From contig NZ_CAFK01000039.1 of the NCBI RefSeq assembly GCF_000239815.1, positions 22,171 to 86,170 of the forward strand: a stretch of DNA of 64,000 nt. The letters are read 5' to 3'. Of the stretch, positions 1 through 8,380 are shown one piece after another. A model generated the notes under the pieces. The model ran no database searches. It saw nothing but the letters and a program-made list of their open reading frames with translations, and was not told the DNA's origin. The stretch comes from Bradyrhizobium sp. STM 3843. Lineage in GTDB: Bacteria > Pseudomonadota > Alphaproteobacteria > Rhizobiales > Xanthobacteraceae. Both the position numbers and the translations under genes were made by a program. How positions within the stretch are numbered: position 1 is the stretch's first letter; each line of letters begins with the position of its first letter.

Positions 1-452
1 GCCACGGGCACCGCTTTCTTGTTGCCGTAGTAGAGCCAGAGCTCCGTCTTGGCGCCGGGCTGCAGGTTCGGCACCGAGACCCACACCAGGGCCTCGCCGA
101 GCAGCGCATCAAATTTTTCGATATGAAACTTCAGCGGGGTCTTGTCGTCGCCGGCGACGAAGCGCAGATCGCTGCCGTCGTCCTTGGTGGCGCTGAAACG
201 GAAATTGCCGGGATGCAGGCGCACCAGGATCGGCGTGGTGCCGATCGGATCGGTGATGTTGGCGCCGGCTGCGCTGGCGTCGATCGTGATCTTCTTGCGC
301 AGCTGCCATTCGTCGTTCCACCACGCTTTGGCCGGCGAGGCCGACAGCAGCGTCGCACCCACGACCGCGAGCGCGAATGTGCTCGCCGCTTTCCTTGCCA
401 CAGCCGCCAGGCACGACCCGGCCCAGAGCCTATCAATCCATCCGAGCGTCAT
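1..452 (-). CDS. DUF2341 domain protein, partial (runs off left edge)
   Basis: Only the first 150 codons are in the window. Residues 1-43 look like a long signal peptide (basic stretch, hydrophobic core, probable cleavage after Ala-Lys-Ala at 41-43). The mature part opens with WWNDEWQLRKKI, the tryptophan-rich start typical of DUF2341 beta-sandwich domains. Its ATG overlaps the TGA of the upstream TpsB gene (TGATG), so translation is probably coupled and the product probably exported. In other proteobacteria this domain is often joined to a C-terminal MotA/TolQ/ExbB proton channel; that part, if present, lies outside the window and is not shown here. Confidence 0.75.
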   Translation of the reverse strand, partial: MTLGWIDRLWAGSCLAAVARKAASTFALAVVGATLLSASPAKAWWNDEWQLRKKITIDASAAGANITDPIGTTPILVRLHPGNFRFSATKDDGSDLRFVAGDDKTPLKFHIEKFDALLGEALVWVSVPNLQPGAKTELWLYYGNKKAVPV

Positions 453-2170
453 CAGAATTCACCCCAAAGCCGGAAATTGACGCGCGGGTCACCCGCGCGG
501 GTATAAGTCTGGTTTGTCATCGGGACGGCCAGCACGACTACGCCATTGATCGAGTTGAAGAGCTTGAAGCGCGAGCCCAGGCCGTAGCTCCACAGGTCGA
601 ACTGTGAGAATTGCTCCGGCAAGCTGCGCTGCACGTTGACATGGCCGATGTCGGCAAAGGCAAACATCCGCCATTCGTTGAACGTGGTGAAGCGTGGCGT
701 GCCCTTGCCGGTCTCGTCCTTCATCTGCTTCTGCAGCATCGCGCCAATATCGGGGCTGCGAATTTCCAGGTTGCCGATCACGCCGTCGTCGCCGAGCACC
801 TCGGACTCCAGATAGCCGCGTACGGTATCGAGACCGCCGGCGCTGAGCTGCTCGCTCGAGACCAGCGGCCCATCGGCGATCTGGGTCTGCAGCCTGCCCC
901 AGAACTGATAACCCTCGGGTAGCTCCTGGGTGTGCGACAGGTCGACGTTGAAATGCGTGAAGCTTGGCGAGGCATCGAACCTCTTGGCGTCGAACGCGAG
1001 CCGGTCGCTCGACAGCGGGCGCAGATTGTAGGTCAGCGTGGCGTTGAACTGGGTGGTGAACTTCTCATATTGGAACGTCGCGCCGTAAGTGCCGACGACC
1101 GGATAGTACGTGACCGGCGAGCCGAAGCTGGCGGAGCCGAGCTGCATCGTTGTCTGGTCGAAATGCTTGTAGTCGATACCGGCCGAGAAGGTGTGGAAGA
1201 AATGGTCGCGGCTCGGCAGAGTCATCACCGCGCGGCCGCCGATGATGTCACCCGGGCCGACGATATTGGTGCCGCCGACCGTTGCGACGTCGCTGCTCGA
1301 CTTCACGCCGTAAAGCAGCACGCTCAGCCAATCGATGTCCGTGTGGGCGAGATAGGAGGCGGAGAAGACTTCCGCGTCTTTCCGACGCTCCGGCGCGACC
1401 TGATAGGTGAAGCTGAAGGAGTGGCCGAGCTGCCAGAGATTGTCGTAATGCACGGTGGCGCTGACGCGCGTTGCAGTCGTGTTCGGCGACTGCCGATTGT
1501 TGACTTCGAGACTGCCGTGAATCGGCGGCTTGTCCTCGACGTTAAGGTCGACATCGACCGTTCCCGGCGTCACGCCCGCGCGCAAGGCGGGGGTGACGCG
1601 CCGATCCGGCCATTGGTTGAGCGCAACGATGTCCTTGGTGACGTCGTTGAAGTTGGGCACCGTTCCCTCTTTGAGCGAAGGCGCCTTGTCCTTGATCTTG
1701 TCGAGATCGAAGTAGCGGGAATTCTTGACGCGCAGCCGCCCGACCTTGAGCTCGGTCACCCTGAGCACGACGACCTTCTGGTTTACGTTCTGCTGCGGCA
1801 CGGCGACGCTGACGGTTTGAAAGCCCTTGTCGTGATAGGCTTTCTCCAGCGCGGCCCGCGCCTTCTCGACATCCTCCGAGGTCTTGTTCGGCCCGAGAAA
1901 CGGATAGATCGCCTCTTCAATGTCGATCTCCGGCAGCTTGTCGGCGCCCTGAACCGCGAAATCGTCGATATCGAAATGTGCCAGCGGCTGCTGCGGCGCA
2001 GCCGCGCTCGCAGGCTTTTGCGCGCCTTGCGCCGGTGCGGCCGTCTCTGCCGATGCCGGCGCGACGGCGGCAAGACCGCCGACCAGCACCATCAGCGCCG
2101 GCTTCAGGCAAAGCACCGCCGTTCGGGCGGACGCGAATCCACCACGCTTGAAATCTCGATCAGACTGCAC
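452..2170 (-). CDS. TpsB-family (ShlB/FhaC/HecB) outer-membrane translocator
   Basis: A 572-residue protein of the two-partner secretion family, which moves a large TpsA exoprotein across the outer membrane. It has an N-terminal export signal (hydrophobic run at about 20-42 ending near Ala-Ser-Ala), a POTRA-like region at about 70-145, and a long C-terminal half of alternating aromatic and polar beta strands as expected for a 16-strand barrel. The start shown is a GTG without a strong ribosome site; an in-frame ATG at 2092 is an alternative. No TpsA partner is visible. Downstream coupling to the DUF2341 gene suggests that protein is the functional neighbour. The family call is firm; the cargo is unknown. 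Confidence 0.85.
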   Translation of the reverse strand: MQSDRDFKRGGFASARTAVLCLKPALMVLVGGLAAVAPASAETAAPAQGAQKPASAAAPQQPLAHFDIDDFAVQGADKLPEIDIEEAIYPFLGPNKTSEDVEKARAALEKAYHDKGFQTVSVAVPQQNVNQKVVVLRVTELKVGRLRVKNSRYFDLDKIKDKAPSLKEGTVPNFNDVTKDIVALNQWPDRRVTPALRAGVTPGTVDVDLNVEDKPPIHGSLEVNNRQSPNTTATRVSATVHYDNLWQLGHSFSFTYQVAPERRKDAEVFSASYLAHTDIDWLSVLLYGVKSSSDVATVGGTNIVGPGDIIGGRAVMTLPSRDHFFHTFSAGIDYKHFDQTTMQLGSASFGSPVTYYPVVGTYGATFQYEKFTTQFNATLTYNLRPLSSDRLAFDAKRFDASPSFTHFNVDLSHTQELPEGYQFWGRLQTQIADGPLVSSEQLSAGGLDTVRGYLESEVLGDDGVIGNLEIRSPDIGAMLQKQMKDETGKGTPRFTTFNEWRMFAFADIGHVNVQRSLPEQFSQFDLWSYGLGSRFKLFNSINGVVVLAVPMTNQTYTRAGDPRVNFRLWGEF

Positions 2171-2396
2171 GGACGCTCGCTCGTCTCCCGGACACGCGCA
2201 TGAACTCGCAGCGGGATGCCGCGTTCATGGTGTCTTTGTTCAGAAGACGATTGGAGCGGGGCGAGACTGAATCGAAATTTTAACGAATGTGTGCGCGGCA
2301 GCGAAGCGCGCAGCCGGATCGTGATATTTGCGCAACGGCTGATCGCACGCCCTCCATGGGCGCAAGCGGATGGGACCCCGGAGAATTATTCTCCAG

Positions 2397-2840
2397 CTAC
2401 TTTATATTGAGCGAGAGCCGCAGATTCAGGGGCTGCAGAAGATCAGGTGGCGGAGGCACGCCAACCGTTCCACGTGTGAGGATGGTGCGCAGATCCCCGT
2501 CGGCCTGCGCGTTCTTCAGTGACGGAAAGGCCACCTTCTCGATCGTGCCATGCGGGCCGACCCAGGCCTGGACCGTGAAAACCTGCGGCGGCCCATCGGC
2601 TTTGTCACGGTGTTCGAGCACATAGCTCCGAAACCGATTTGAAACCTGGTCATCGGCGCTGATGCCGTCCTCGAAGTGACGCGTCACAAGCTTTGCAAAC
2701 GCACCCCAGTGCGCCGGCGCAATCGTCGTCGGTTGATAGTCCTGCGCCTGGGCTGCATTGAAGGACCACAATAACCAGCAGCTCATCGCGACAACAGATG
2801 AGCCTGGACAGCTGAGCAACAATCCCGACGCCCGCCTCAT
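2397..2840 (-). CDS. Small exported protein with TonB C-terminal-like domain
   Basis: 147 residues, starting at an ATG preceded by a good GGAGG site. Residues 1-32 form a signal peptide or membrane anchor ending in Ala-Gln-Ala. The C-terminal half (about 85-147) has the TonB-C pattern: a strand with AWVGPHG, a short helix with a DLRTIL core, then PPPPDLLQP and a final hydrophobic strand. It lacks the proline-rich spacer of classical TonB, so it may be a periplasmic TonB-like partner rather than a full energy transducer. It lies directly downstream of the FecR-like gene on the same strand, which fits a cell-surface signalling system. Confidence 0.65.
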   Translation of the reverse strand: MRRASGLLLSCPGSSVVAMSCWLLWSFNAAQAQDYQPTTIAPAHWGAFAKLVTRHFEDGISADDQVSNRFRSYVLEHRDKADGPPQVFTVQAWVGPHGTIEKVAFPSLKNAQADGDLRTILTRGTVGVPPPPDLLQPLNLRLSLNIK

Positions 2841-2884
2841 GTCCGCCTCCTTCCCGGTCTCGAACCGCGCCCGTTCGATCGGAC

Positions 2885-3871
2885 TCAGCTCAACAGAACA
2901 ATGCCGCCCGGCAGCGCTCGCACGCTGGCGCCGAACAGGCTCTGGACCTGCGCAATGAAATCGTCGAGATGATCGAGATAGAACGTACCCGAGATCATGC
3001 GCCGACCTAATCCGCCCATGATCACGATCCTGCCCGGCCGGTAGCGGTTGATTTCCTGGACCAGCCGATCGACCGGCCAGTCGCGGACGACCAGCAGGCC
3101 ATTCAGCCAGGCCTGCATCTGCTCGACATCGGCATTTGAGGCCGGTGCCAGCCCGGCTTGCGCGGAATATGAGAGCTGTTGACGACCGGCGAGCACAGCA
3201 CGCTGGCGCTTCCATTCAATCTCGACCTCGCCATCGACGCACGACACCGAGACCACACCCTCGAGGCACCTGACGTTGAAGCTCGCCTGGCGTGCGCTGA
3301 TCAGGCCGCCGGCTGCGCCGATCACCACCGGCGCGGACGCCTCGCCTGCCGCCTGCACCGCAGCCTCGCCGGAGATGAGTTCGATCGCCGGCCGGTCCGG
3401 CGTCGATCGAACCGCGATGCTGGTCTGGGTATTGAGCGTCAGCGAGATGTTGTCCGCCAACGTGATGACGCGCCGCTCGCCCTTGGCAGTTCGATAGTCC
3501 GCCGATAGCTCCTGCCAAGACGGCCACAACCCAAGCGGCGGTCGCGCAACCAGATATGCCCCGGCCAACGAGGCCGCGGCAGCGGTCGCCCCTCCGATCA
3601 GCACACGACGACTCAGGCCTGAATTCGCAGCGGCCCTGCGCGCCGCCGTGGGGCCGCCAGCAGCCGGCAGATTCTGTTCGGCAAGTGTTCGCACCGCGTC
3701 GCCGAGACCACGCCACAGTCTGACGGCTTCGCGAAACGCGGCGTCATGCTCAGGACTGCGCTGCCGCCACAAGGCCAGGGCGGCCGCGTCCGCCGATGTC
3801 GCCTCACCCGAATGCAGGCGGATGACCCAGGCAAGGGCCTGCCGCAACAACGGATCCAGTTCCGAAGGCAT
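2885..3871 (-). CDS. FecR-like anti-sigma factor
   Basis: 328 residues. Residues 1-55 match the cytoplasmic FecR N-terminal domain (EALAW-type helix here as QALAWVIRLHSG, then the LWRQRSPEHDAAF motif that binds the sigma factor). A membrane helix sits at about 90-107, a periplasmic FecR domain at about 120-215, and an STN/DUF4974-like module at about 248-328. The protein should hold its ECF sigma partner inactive until an outer-membrane signal arrives. The ATG at 3871 is chosen because it matches the usual family start; an in-frame TTG at 3919 gives a longer form. The sigma factor lies upstream on the same strand after a gap of about 250 bases. Confidence 0.82.
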   Translation of the reverse strand: MPSELDPLLRQALAWVIRLHSGEATSADAAALALWRQRSPEHDAAFREAVRLWRGLGDAVRTLAEQNLPAAGGPTAARRAAANSGLSRRVLIGGATAAAASLAGAYLVARPPLGLWPSWQELSADYRTAKGERRVITLADNISLTLNTQTSIAVRSTPDRPAIELISGEAAVQAAGEASAPVVIGAAGGLISARQASFNVRCLEGVVSVSCVDGEVEIEWKRQRAVLAGRQQLSYSAQAGLAPASNADVEQMQAWLNGLLVVRDWPVDRLVQEINRYRPGRIVIMGGLGRRMISGTFYLDHLDDFIAQVQSLFGASVRALPGGIVLLS

Positions 3872-4125
3872 TTCGTTGCGTGCAGTCAAAGCCGGTCGCT
3901 CTTTTCTCTCCGCCGGCAAGCGGCGGCATTCCCGATCACAGCGCGCTCGTCCTGATCAATAGACGATCCACGCCCGGCCGGACTGAATCGAAAACATCGC
4001 GCCGGCGGGCTTTACAAGCTGTTTGTTGCGACAGGAGCCAATCATGCAAAGCTTTTTACAAGGAATTCGGCGCGGCCAACCCGGCCCACCTTGCTTTCGT
4101 CGACCGCGGCAGCAGTTGACTGAAG

Positions 4126-4758
4126 CTAATCCCGCGCCTGCGGCCTTGCCCTTGGTCCAAAACGGCGAAGGATTTTACGGCCGAGGCGCTGGCTGAGGTG
4201 CTCCATAGCATATTGCAAGTCGAAATCGACCGTCCGAACGTTGATCCCGAAACGGTCGGCAATCTCCCGGTGCGGCTGCTGATGGAGATGGGCTGCAACG
4301 AAAACATTGCGCCGGCGAGCCGGCAATTCCGCCAGCGCCTTCTCGAACTCCGCCATTTCGATCCGCGACTCCGCAACCGCACTGGGGTCAGGTCCGTCGT
4401 CGGCGAGATCGAGCATCGTCTCGACATCAGCAGCGCTCAGGAGCTGCTGATCGCCTTTGCGTCTGTCGCGGGCAACGTTGAGCGCCATCCGGAACAGATA
4501 GTCGAGCGGGCTGCGAACCTCGACGGCATCGGAAACGCGATCGACGCGGAGGAAAGTCTCGTGCAGCGCCTCACGAGCGAAGTCGGCGGAGCCAAGACGG
4601 CGCGTCAAACGCTTGGTCAGCCCCTCATATTCGGCCGCAAGAGCCTCCCGCAGCGATCTGATATTTGAATCGGACACCGACGCTGCCCCATCCGCCGCCG
4701 CTTTGCACTGCAACCGGCATACCGCCCCACTGGTGTACCTATCGAGCACGGATGACAA
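4126..4758 (-). CDS. FecI-like ECF sigma factor
   Basis: 210 residues as drawn. It has a region 2 helix set (ADFAREALHETFLRVDRVSD, then the DYLFRMALNVARDRRK -10 recognition part) and a region 4 helix-turn-helix near 155-200 (LPARRRNVFVAAHLHQQPHR then EIADRFGINVRTVD). This is the architecture of iron-starvation and cell-surface signalling sigma factors, and the FecR-like gene follows it. The first 27 residues are not typical of the family; a GTG at 4677, preceded by a weak GGATGGGG, may be the true start. Expected role: direct RNA polymerase to FecR/receptor genes on signal. The partner receptor is not in the window. Confidence 0.8.
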   Translation of the reverse strand: MSSVLDRYTSGAVCRLQCKAAADGAASVSDSNIRSLREALAAEYEGLTKRLTRRLGSADFAREALHETFLRVDRVSDAVEVRSPLDYLFRMALNVARDRRKGDQQLLSAADVETMLDLADDGPDPSAVAESRIEMAEFEKALAELPARRRNVFVAAHLHQQPHREIADRFGINVRTVDFDLQYAMEHLSQRLGRKILRRFGPRARPQARD

Positions 4759-4791
4759 TGGCGTGACGGCGGAGCCGTCCCGTATCGCCGC

Positions 4792-4920
4792 TCACGGATC
4801 CAGATCGAAGGCGACCGCAATCGTGATGTCGAGATCGTCCGACGGGTCGGGCGGAATGCGCGGCAGCGGCTGCGCCTCTTGGATGGTCTTGACCACCGCC
4901 ACGCCGAGCAACGCCCTTAT
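4792..4920 (-). pseudogene. Decayed TonB C-terminal domain fragment
   Basis: Reading the minus strand from about 4920 to the TGA at 4794-4792 gives some 42 residues with no start codon of their own. They contain ALLGVAVVKTIQEAQPLP, then a proline patch and the strand DLDITIAVAFDLDP. This is the last helix plus final beta strand of a TonB C-terminal domain. The reading frame runs into the end of flgL in another frame, so the 5 prime part of the gene is missing. It lies between the FecI-like sigma gene and flgL and probably marks an old deletion or recombination end. Confidence 0.55.
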
Positions 4921-5828
4921 CGGAGATAGCTCGCCAGGTTGAGGCTCTGGATCTTGGAAATTGCCGTATAGGATGCAGTCAGCTGCGCCTGATAGGTTGA
5001 AAGCTGGGCCGTGACTGACGCCACGTCGACACTGGTGAGATCGCTGTCAAGGCTTTCGGCGTAGCTCTTGAAGTCGGTCTGCAGCGACTTTGCGTCCTCG
5101 ATCTGCGAGGTGGCGTTGGAGAGCTTTGCCTGAACCGTCGCGACATCGTCCACCGCGCTGTCGGCGAGGCTCAGCGCACTGGAGATATCGCTGCTCGACA
5201 GGGTCGAGCTGTTGGCCACGAACTTCAATGCCCGCGTCACCTCCTCAAAGGCGGAGTTGTCGGCGGTGATCCCATACGTCACGGTCTGACCACCCGAAAC
5301 GCGGACCGAGGCGAGTTCGCTGTCGCCCTGATAGTAGCTGGTATCCGGCGTGCTCAGCGAGCCCGCCCCCGACGAGCCGAAGCTTGAGAGATCGACCGCA
5401 GCGGTCGAGGTCTTGGCGCCGCTGAACACATACTCGCCATCATATTGCGTGTTGAGAATGCCGCCCATCTGTTGCAACAATTGCTGCGCCGTGCTGATCG
5501 CCGACGCCACTTCCGTGCCGCTGGCGGTGGTGGCCGCGCTGAGGGCGCTCTTCAATTGGTTCACCACCTCCGAGACCTGGCCTACTGCCGAATACATCAC
5601 TTGCGCCTTATTGTCGGCCAGCGTCGCGGCGTCGATGTAGGATTGCGCGCGCGTCACCGAGACCTGGAGGTTGACGACGTGCTGGGTGTCGGCGCCGTAG
5701 CCGGCGAGGTATTCCGACTTCAGACCTGACGCCTCCTGGACCTGCATATCGGCCATGGTCGCCTGCGTCCGCAGCGCGCTGGAGATCATCTGCTCCGTGT
5801 TGGAAAAAGTGGCGATCCGCATCATCAT
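4917..5828 (-). CDS. flgL: Flagellar hook-associated protein FlgL (HAP3)
   Basis: 303 residues. The conserved N-terminal helix (MRIATFSNTEQMISSALRTQ) and C-terminal helix region (about 255-303) are those of the flagellin/HAP3 fold, which joins the hook-FlgK zone to the filament. Three consecutive ATG codons begin the frame; the third (M of MRIATF) matches the family start. It is the last gene of the minus-strand flagellar block, 21 bases after flgK, so the two are probably co-transcribed. Its middle region is shorter than in enteric FlgL. The 3 prime end touches a TonB fragment in another frame, which suggests a rearrangement just beyond it. Confidence 0.93.
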   Translation of the reverse strand: MMMRIATFSNTEQMISSALRTQATMADMQVQEASGLKSEYLAGYGADTQHVVNLQVSVTRAQSYIDAATLADNKAQVMYSAVGQVSEVVNQLKSALSAATTASGTEVASAISTAQQLLQQMGGILNTQYDGEYVFSGAKTSTAAVDLSSFGSSGAGSLSTPDTSYYQGDSELASVRVSGGQTVTYGITADNSAFEEVTRALKFVANSSTLSSSDISSALSLADSAVDDVATVQAKLSNATSQIEDAKSLQTDFKSYAESLDSDLTSVDVASVTAQLSTYQAQLTASYTAISKIQSLNLASYLR

Positions 5829-5849
5829 GGCACTATTCTCTCGTCCAGA

Positions 5850-7607
5850 CTAACCCGACTGCATCGCGGTGATGAGCGATGAAAACATGGTGTTGACCGC
5901 CGAGAGCAGCTGCGATGCCGCTGCATATTTGTTTTGCAGCGAGCTGACCCGCGCGGTTTCCTCGTCGATATTGACGCCGGTCTCGGAGGACAGCGAGCTC
6001 GCGTAAGTCGATTGCGCGGTCTCCTTTGCCGTATAGGTCGAGGAGGCCTCTGACGCCTTGCTGGCGACATTGGCCACGATCGCCGCGGCGTAATTGGCGA
6101 AGGAACCGCTGGTGGCGCTCAAACCTCCTGCGGCGGAAAAGCTGCGGGATCCCGTCAGCGCGCTGTAGAGGCTGTTGATGACGGTCGCCGAACCGGAGGT
6201 CAGCACCTGACTGCCCGTCGTGAGCGTCGCAGAGCTGTCAATTGTATCCGTCGGCAATCCGGACGCGCCCGACAGGATATCGCTGCGGACCGCAAAATCC
6301 GAGGCGCCGGTTCCGGTGACGAGATCGTTCATCCCGAAATAGTCCGAGAAGCCCGCCCCGCTGACCGAGCTCGTCATGTCATTGATGGCCACGCCATCGC
6401 CGGAGGCGGTCGAGCTGACCACCAGATGTCCGCTGGAATCGATCGATGCCGAGACGCCGGAGATCCCGTTCAGCGCGGTGACGAGATCGCCGACCGTCGA
6501 ATAGGATGAGAGATTCAGATCCTGATAGGAGACCAGATTGCCGCTCTGGTCGGTCACGGCGATCCGGACCGTCCCGGTGGCCGACAGAGCATCCGTGCTG
6601 GCGACCGTCGACGTCCCGGTCAGGCTGCTCGGCGCCGGCACCGAGGATGCACCGTTGGTGACCGCATTGAGCGCGGACTTCAACTGCGTTGCAAGCTGAT
6701 CGAGCTGCGACTGTTCGGCCGGCAACGTCTGGTCTCGCAGGGTGACCAAAGCGCCGATCTTGCCGGAGGTGATCTGCGAGGTGATATCAACCCCGTTGAC
6801 CGTGATGCCGCTGAAGCCGCCCGAGCTATAGCTGGTCGACGCGGTCACATTCGCCGAGGTCGAATAGCTGAGCGTATGCGCCGAGGAATCGACCAGTGCC
6901 TGGCCCGAGGACGTATAGACCTGCAGATCCCCGTTCGATGCCGTGTAGTAGCTCACGTTCATGTATGACGAGAGATCTTGCAGCGCGGAATTCCGTTCGT
7001 CTTCAAGATCCGCGGTCGATTGTCCGGCCGCGCCCATCTTCCTGATCTCGACGTTGAGATCAGAGATCTGCTTCAGATCGCTGTTGATGCTGGTGACCGA
7101 AGATCCGATATCCTGATCGGCATTGGACCGCAGGGTCTGGATGCCGCTCGACGTATCACGCAATTGCGAGGCGACGTCGTCGAGCGCGCTCACGACGGCC
7201 GATTGCAGCGAGACGCTCGAGGGCGAGCTCGCCAGCGAGGACAATGCCGATTCGAGCGAAGACAGCGAGTTGGCGAGCGACGTCCCGGTGGTCGACGTGC
7301 CATTGCTGTTGGCAGTGCCGAACAGCTGCTCGAGCTCAGTCATGTAGTTATTAGTGGTGTCGGCGGAGCCGAGATCGGAGGTGGCGCCAATCAGGGACTT
7401 CAACAGCAGCTTGTCGACGTTGCTGCTGATCCCGGTGATGGTTACCCCGGTGCCGACGCCATCGGTCACATTGGCGGACTGATTGGCCGTCTTCTTGGTG
7501 TAGCCCGTGGTATCGGCGTTCGATATGTTCGACGACGCCACGCTGATCTGCGTTTCGGTCGCCATGATCCCGCTGAACGCGATCAGTCTTGCAACATCGA
7601 GCGACAT
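5850..7607 (-). CDS. flgK: Flagellar hook-associated protein FlgK (HAP1)
   Basis: 585 residues, close to the usual FlgK length. The N-terminus carries the rod/hook-type heptad helix with the ANNxANxxTxGY-like motif (here SSNISNADTTGYTKK at about 26-40), and the C-terminus ends with the matching coiled helix around ETARVSSLQNKYAAASQLLS. Between them is a Ser/Thr-rich variable region. FlgK forms the first junction ring between hook and filament and is exported by the flagellar type III system. A strong GGGGGGAAG ribosome site precedes the ATG. It sits between an FlgN-like chaperone gene and flgL, the expected order for hook-filament junction genes. Confidence 0.94.
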   Translation of the reverse strand: MSLDVARLIAFSGIMATETQISVASSNISNADTTGYTKKTANQSANVTDGVGTGVTITGISSNVDKLLLKSLIGATSDLGSADTTNNYMTELEQLFGTANSNGTSTTGTSLANSLSSLESALSSLASSPSSVSLQSAVVSALDDVASQLRDTSSGIQTLRSNADQDIGSSVTSINSDLKQISDLNVEIRKMGAAGQSTADLEDERNSALQDLSSYMNVSYYTASNGDLQVYTSSGQALVDSSAHTLSYSTSANVTASTSYSSGGFSGITVNGVDITSQITSGKIGALVTLRDQTLPAEQSQLDQLATQLKSALNAVTNGASSVPAPSSLTGTSTVASTDALSATGTVRIAVTDQSGNLVSYQDLNLSSYSTVGDLVTALNGISGVSASIDSSGHLVVSSTASGDGVAINDMTSSVSGAGFSDYFGMNDLVTGTGASDFAVRSDILSGASGLPTDTIDSSATLTTGSQVLTSGSATVINSLYSALTGSRSFSAAGGLSATSGSFANYAAAIVANVASKASEASSTYTAKETAQSTYASSLSSETGVNIDEETARVSSLQNKYAAASQLLSAVNTMFSSLITAMQSG

Positions 7608-7631
7608 CGCTTCCCCCCGCCTCTACCGTGC

Positions 7632-8084
7632 TCAAGCCTGAACGTTGGTCCCGCACGACATCGCACGCGCCGCGCGGCGGCCGCCCGATCCATAGGGCGA
7701 AACGCTGGCGATCTGTTCGCGGATCGCCTGCATGACCGCCTCGATCCGGCGGTTGCTCGCCTCGATCGCCGCGCGCAGCCGCAGCAGATTCTCGTCCATC
7801 GCGAGACGCAGATTGAGAATCCGTTCCATCAGCTGCTCCCGCAGCATCCGGTCCTGCACGTCCAGGCTTGCCGTCCTGGCCGCGCACTCCGCGACGCGCT
7901 GCTCAAACAGTCCGGCAAGCCGGTTCTTGTCGTCGAGCTGCTTCGACCGTGACGCCGGCAGGCCCTTGGCCAGTTCGGCGTTCTCCTCCGATACCACGAC
8001 GATCAGTTCGTCGATCAACGCGATCAACGTCTTCACGCCTTCGTCGCCGGCTCCGCTGCGGACGGCCTGGACTGCTGGTTTCAT
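7632..8084 (-). CDS. FlgN-like flagellar export chaperone (probable)
   Basis: 150 residues, predicted almost wholly alpha-helical (runs such as IDELIVVVSEENAELAKGLP and RILNLRLAMDENLLRLRAAI). There is no signal peptide or membrane segment. A small helical protein immediately upstream of flgK and flgL fits FlgN, the cytosolic chaperone that escorts FlgK and FlgL to the export gate. Sequence similarity to known FlgN is weak by eye, so the call rests on size, helix content and position. A GGGAGCGACAAG ribosome site precedes the ATG. The last 15 residues are Gly/Arg-rich. Confidence 0.6.
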   Translation of the reverse strand: MKPAVQAVRSGAGDEGVKTLIALIDELIVVVSEENAELAKGLPASRSKQLDDKNRLAGLFEQRVAECAARTASLDVQDRMLREQLMERILNLRLAMDENLLRLRAAIEASNRRIEAVMQAIREQIASVSPYGSGGRRAARAMSCGTNVQA

Positions 8085-8105
8085 CTTGTCGCTCCCGTAT
8101 CGTCG

Positions 8106-8378
8106 TCAATGACCGCGCCGTTGCGGCGCGTTGGCCGTGCGCGCCACGCGCGCGTAAGTGTTGAACGCCGCGACCCTGACCGTCGCAAGCCTTCGTTCTT
8201 CGTCGAGCTGCGCGCATTCGCGCAGCAGCTTGCGACGCACCGTCTCGATGTCGTCGATGAGTGCGAGCAGTTCCAGACGATCGGCCGTTCCGGCGGCCGC
8301 TGCGCGGATCTTCAGCCGCTGCAACCGCCGCAACAGCGCTTCGCCTTCGCCGGCCCGCTCCTTCCTTGGATCGGCCAT
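8106..8378 (-). CDS. Short helical protein of unknown function in flagellar operon
   Basis: 90 residues, highly charged and helical (LLRRLQRLKIRAAAAGTADR, then a long ECAQLDEERRLATVRVAAFN stretch) with no signal peptide. The ATG at 8378 is preceded by GAGGTGAGC; a GTG at 8384 overlapping the flgE stop codon is an alternative start. It lies between flgE and the FlgN-like gene on the same strand with tiny gaps, so it is co-expressed with hook and junction genes. A FliT-like or other export-chaperone role is possible, but I do not recognise the family and assign no function. Confidence 0.6.
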   Translation of the reverse strand: MADPRKERAGEGEALLRRLQRLKIRAAAAGTADRLELLALIDDIETVRRKLLRECAQLDEERRLATVRVAAFNTYARVARTANAPQRRGH

Positions 8379-8380
8379 GC

